A stretch of DNA of 20,131 nucleotides from Hypsibius dujardini. Lineage: Eukaryota > Tardigrada > Eutardigrada > Parachela > Hypsibiidae. The stretch is from NCBI GenBank assembly GCA_001579985.1, contig LRSR01008691.1, positions 1-20,131 of the forward strand. The letters are read 5' to 3'. Both the position numbers and the translations under genes were made by a program. Position 1 is the first letter of the stretch. Each line of letters starts with the position of its first letter. The notes under the pieces are model-generated. The model was not told the origin of the DNA. It did not search any database and saw only the letters and a list, made by a program, of their open reading frames with translations. Below, one piece after another: positions 18,727-20,131 of the stretch.

Positions 18727-19252
18727 ATGGTCAAAACATTAATGATACTTTGCTTTCACATTTTTACTTTCAATCAATGTTTTTTCCTTCACACGAAATA
18801 CGTTGGTGAAATCGTTGGTTGGTTGGTTGGTTGGTTGGTTTATTTTCTTAACGTCGCATTGCATCGGAGAAAAATCTCCGCTTGAGGCAGCGACACTTTC
18901 TCAATAAAAAGCCGCAAAAAGCAGACAAATAAGAGAGAACAGAAAACAGTGAGCCGTAAGTAGGGGAGAGTAATTGAAGTTGGCTCCAATCTACACAGTC
19001 CAAGCTACCTTTAAAGGAGTCGACAGTTAAGAAAGCTTTCGGTTCCAGAAATAGGTGGTTCCATATTCGGTTTCAGAGGTGGGCGAAAGATCGGTGAAAG
19101 ACTGCCAAGGATGTTCTGTTCTGGTCCAGAGTTCGACAGTGCAGTGCAGGGCATTGAACTGTTTTGGGATGGTCCAGGATTTTTCCGATCCGTCGGGTAT
19201 TACCTGCAACAGCAGAGCCGGTAGTAATGGGAATGAATGGTTTGAAAATTAA
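18727..19252 (+). CDS. possible small secreted Cys-containing protein, two exons
   Basis: Exon 1 (18727-18805) begins MVKTLMILCFHIFTFNQC, a plausible signal peptide. It ends in a donor G|GTGAAA after the first base of a codon. Exon 2 (19077-19252) follows a good acceptor CGGTTTCAG|AG, and the split codon G+AG restores one frame to a TAA stop. The predicted product is 84 aa. After the signal peptide it has five Cys (DCQGCS, VQCRALNC, ITCN). The first exon has a TATA-like site 68 bases upstream. The intron begins right at a (GGTT)n retroposon tail. Against it: no family is recognised, the donor is not optimal, and exon 2 overlaps a minus-strand reading that also looks coding. Confidence 0.3.
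18815..18910 (-). mobile_element. retroposon (SINE/LINE) 3' tail with (GGTT)n tract
   Basis: On the minus strand a gc-containing block with a hairpin (cggagatttttctccg, 18863-18878) is followed by aacgttaagaaaataaacc and then an (aacc)n run. This arrangement, a short stem-loop followed by a simple tetranucleotide tail, is typical of the 3' ends of some invertebrate SINEs and their partner LINEs. The 5' part is not recognised and may be truncated. The tract on the plus strand is ggtt repeated from about 18815 to 18840. Confidence 0.5.
19027..19203 (-). CDS. competing minus-strand terminal exon, unidentified
   Basis: After an acceptor GCTGTTGCAG|GTA, a 58-residue frame runs to a TAA at 19027-19029. 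It includes IPDGSEKSWTIPKQF and TEYGTTYFWNRKLS. It has four Trp and no low complexity, so it reads like a real protein end. It lies antisense to the proposed plus-strand exon 2; at most one of the two is likely real. Family not recognised. Confidence 0.25.
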   Translation of the reverse strand, partial: VIPDGSEKSWTIPKQFNALHCTVELWTRTEHPWQSFTDLSPTSETEYGTTYFWNRKLS

Positions 19253-19375
19253 CACACTGAGAGGTATCTTGTTGAAAATCAGCTTGTAAACTAGCGCTAC
19301 TGACTGCTTCAGCCGTCGTAGGAGCAGCAGTTCCCACCCTAGTTCCTTCAAACGATGACAATATCGCTCGTCCAA

Positions 19376-19490
19376 CAGACACAGACACTTGAGCATACAC
19401 GGACACAGATACGGACACAGATACGGACACCGACACACATACACTCTCGCAAACATCGACACAGGCACAGGCACAGACACAGACAAAGAC
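19376..19490. repeat. CAGACA / GGACAC array
   Basis: Degenerate hexanucleotide array with acggacacagat units and a cacaggcacagg part, directly upstream of the second copy of the dispersed tail. Same family as 16945-17095 and 17811-17980. Confidence 0.85.
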
Positions 19491-19563
19491 ACATGAGCTC
19501 AAACGCAAACACAATTAAAAAGGTGTCACAGATATAGCGATATAAAACTGGCTGGATAAGTGG
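19481..19563. repeat. dispersed repeat, copy 2
   Basis: Matches 17971-18048 in the same orientation: acacatgagctcaaacgcaa, then a ggtgtca block, then gatatagcgatataaaact. Array plus tail occur together in both copies, suggesting one mobile or segmentally duplicated unit. Confidence 0.8.
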
Positions 19564-19707
19564 CAACTGTTACAAATAGACAGAACCATATAGGTTAAAA
19601 CTATTCTTACATTGTAAGAACCAATCAGGCATTTATCGGGTTCGGGAATACTGTTGAGACAAACTTAGAACCGTCATTTTTCGGCCACCACTGATCCCAC
19701 ATATGTG

Positions 19708-19889
19708 TACCAGGCAAACAGTTTGGGTTGAATCACTACATGGGTTGAATCAGTCGGGTGGCGGAGGGCGCCGCAGGCGGTGTGTGTGAAGCTGAATGAG
19801 TGCTGTTTTACAATTTACACTCGTGGCGCCTTCCGCCACCCGATTGATTCAACCCATGTAGTGATTCAACTTAAAGCGTTTGCTTGGTA
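19708..19889. repeat. 182-bp foldback element with 65-base arms
   Basis: Arms 19708-19772 and 19825-19889 are inverted copies. The inner 45 bases (ttgaatcactacatgggttg onward to ggcgcc) differ at two positions; the outer 20 (taccaggcaaac versus taccaagcaaac on the complement) are slightly more diverged. The loop is 52 bases. The arms carry the internal word gggttgaatca. No target-site duplication is evident. It looks like a MITE and is unrelated in sequence to the 18076 element. Confidence 0.85.
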
Positions 19890-20131
19890 ATTTTTATAAC
19901 ACCTGTCCATGTGAGCATCCATTGCAGGCCGAGAAATGAAATTTAATTTGCATTCCGAATTTGAGGAATTAAAAAGATTGGAGCCTTCATAAAAATCCGA
20001 CAATGTGATCGAGTTGAGTTTGTGGCTCAAGGTAGCCTAACATCAGGGCTAAACATTAGCTATTTCACGTTTTGTCTGTGCACAGACACGGGCATCAAAA
20101 GCGCTCAGTATTAGGACTTCCTACATGGTGG
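19890..20131. other. right-edge sequence
   Basis: Apart from the short ABCC-like match at 20085-20110 I see no gene, repeat or RNA in these 242 bases. Confidence 0.5.
20085..20110 (-). pseudogene. relic of an ABCC Walker-B/D-loop exon
   Basis: The plus-strand run gggcatcaaaagcgctcagt matches MRP exon 14 (gggcatcaacagcgctcagt, from 10892) at 19 of 20 bases. On the minus strand it reads LSAFDARV against LSAVDAHV. An in-frame stop lies four codons upstream, and the GT donor of exon 14 is absent. It is probably a decayed fragment of a paralogous ABCC gene or of a duplication; chance similarity cannot be excluded at this length. Confidence 0.4.

Overview
The window is nuclear DNA from an animal, most likely an invertebrate. 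It holds two spliced genes on the minus strand with GT-AG introns, many of them only 69-95 bp. AT-rich spacers, tetranucleotide arrays, foldback repeats and retroposon-like fragments fill the rest. There is no prokaryotic signal. The phylum cannot be fixed from sequence alone; a protostome with short introns (a tardigrade is one guess) would fit.

Layout, left to right. 1-290 is a degenerate tandem repeat. 291-1513 is AT-rich flank. 1514-5263 (minus) is a three-exon glycosyltransferase family 31 gene (beta-1,3-galactosyltransferase-like, 356 aa). Its large first intron carries a 1.2 kb foldback repeat. 5264-6699 is intergenic. 6700-15977 (minus) is the main gene: a complete ABCC/MRP-type ABC transporter whose 24 coding exons I could join in frame into 1522 codons, with TMD0, TMD1, NBD1, a linker, TMD2 and NBD2 in the expected order. 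About half of its 23 introns contain TCTG/CCTG-type tetranucleotide arrays, in both orientations, and the first two introns contain ATCA-type repeats.

Right of 15978 the sequence is an accessory, repeat-rich flank. It holds a possible minus-strand two-exon membrane-protein end (16512-16934), a degenerate tRNA-Ala-like sequence (17191-17262), an unidentified ORF (17370-17624), (CAGACA)n arrays with a duplicated flank, a foldback related to the one in the glycosyltransferase intron, a SINE/LINE-like tail with a (GGTT)n tract, and a possible small secreted Cys-containing protein gene on the plus strand (18727-19252) that competes with a minus-strand exon reading. A 65-bp-arm inverted repeat (19708-19889) follows, and a short relic of an ABCC Walker-B/D-loop exon lies at the right edge.

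The two confident genes have unrelated roles: Golgi glycan synthesis, and ATP-driven export of conjugated organic anions. They share strand and neighbourhood but nothing shows co-regulation. I found no clearly new molecular system. The most distinctive features are the colonisation of introns by one tetranucleotide repeat in both orientations and the family of nested foldback elements.
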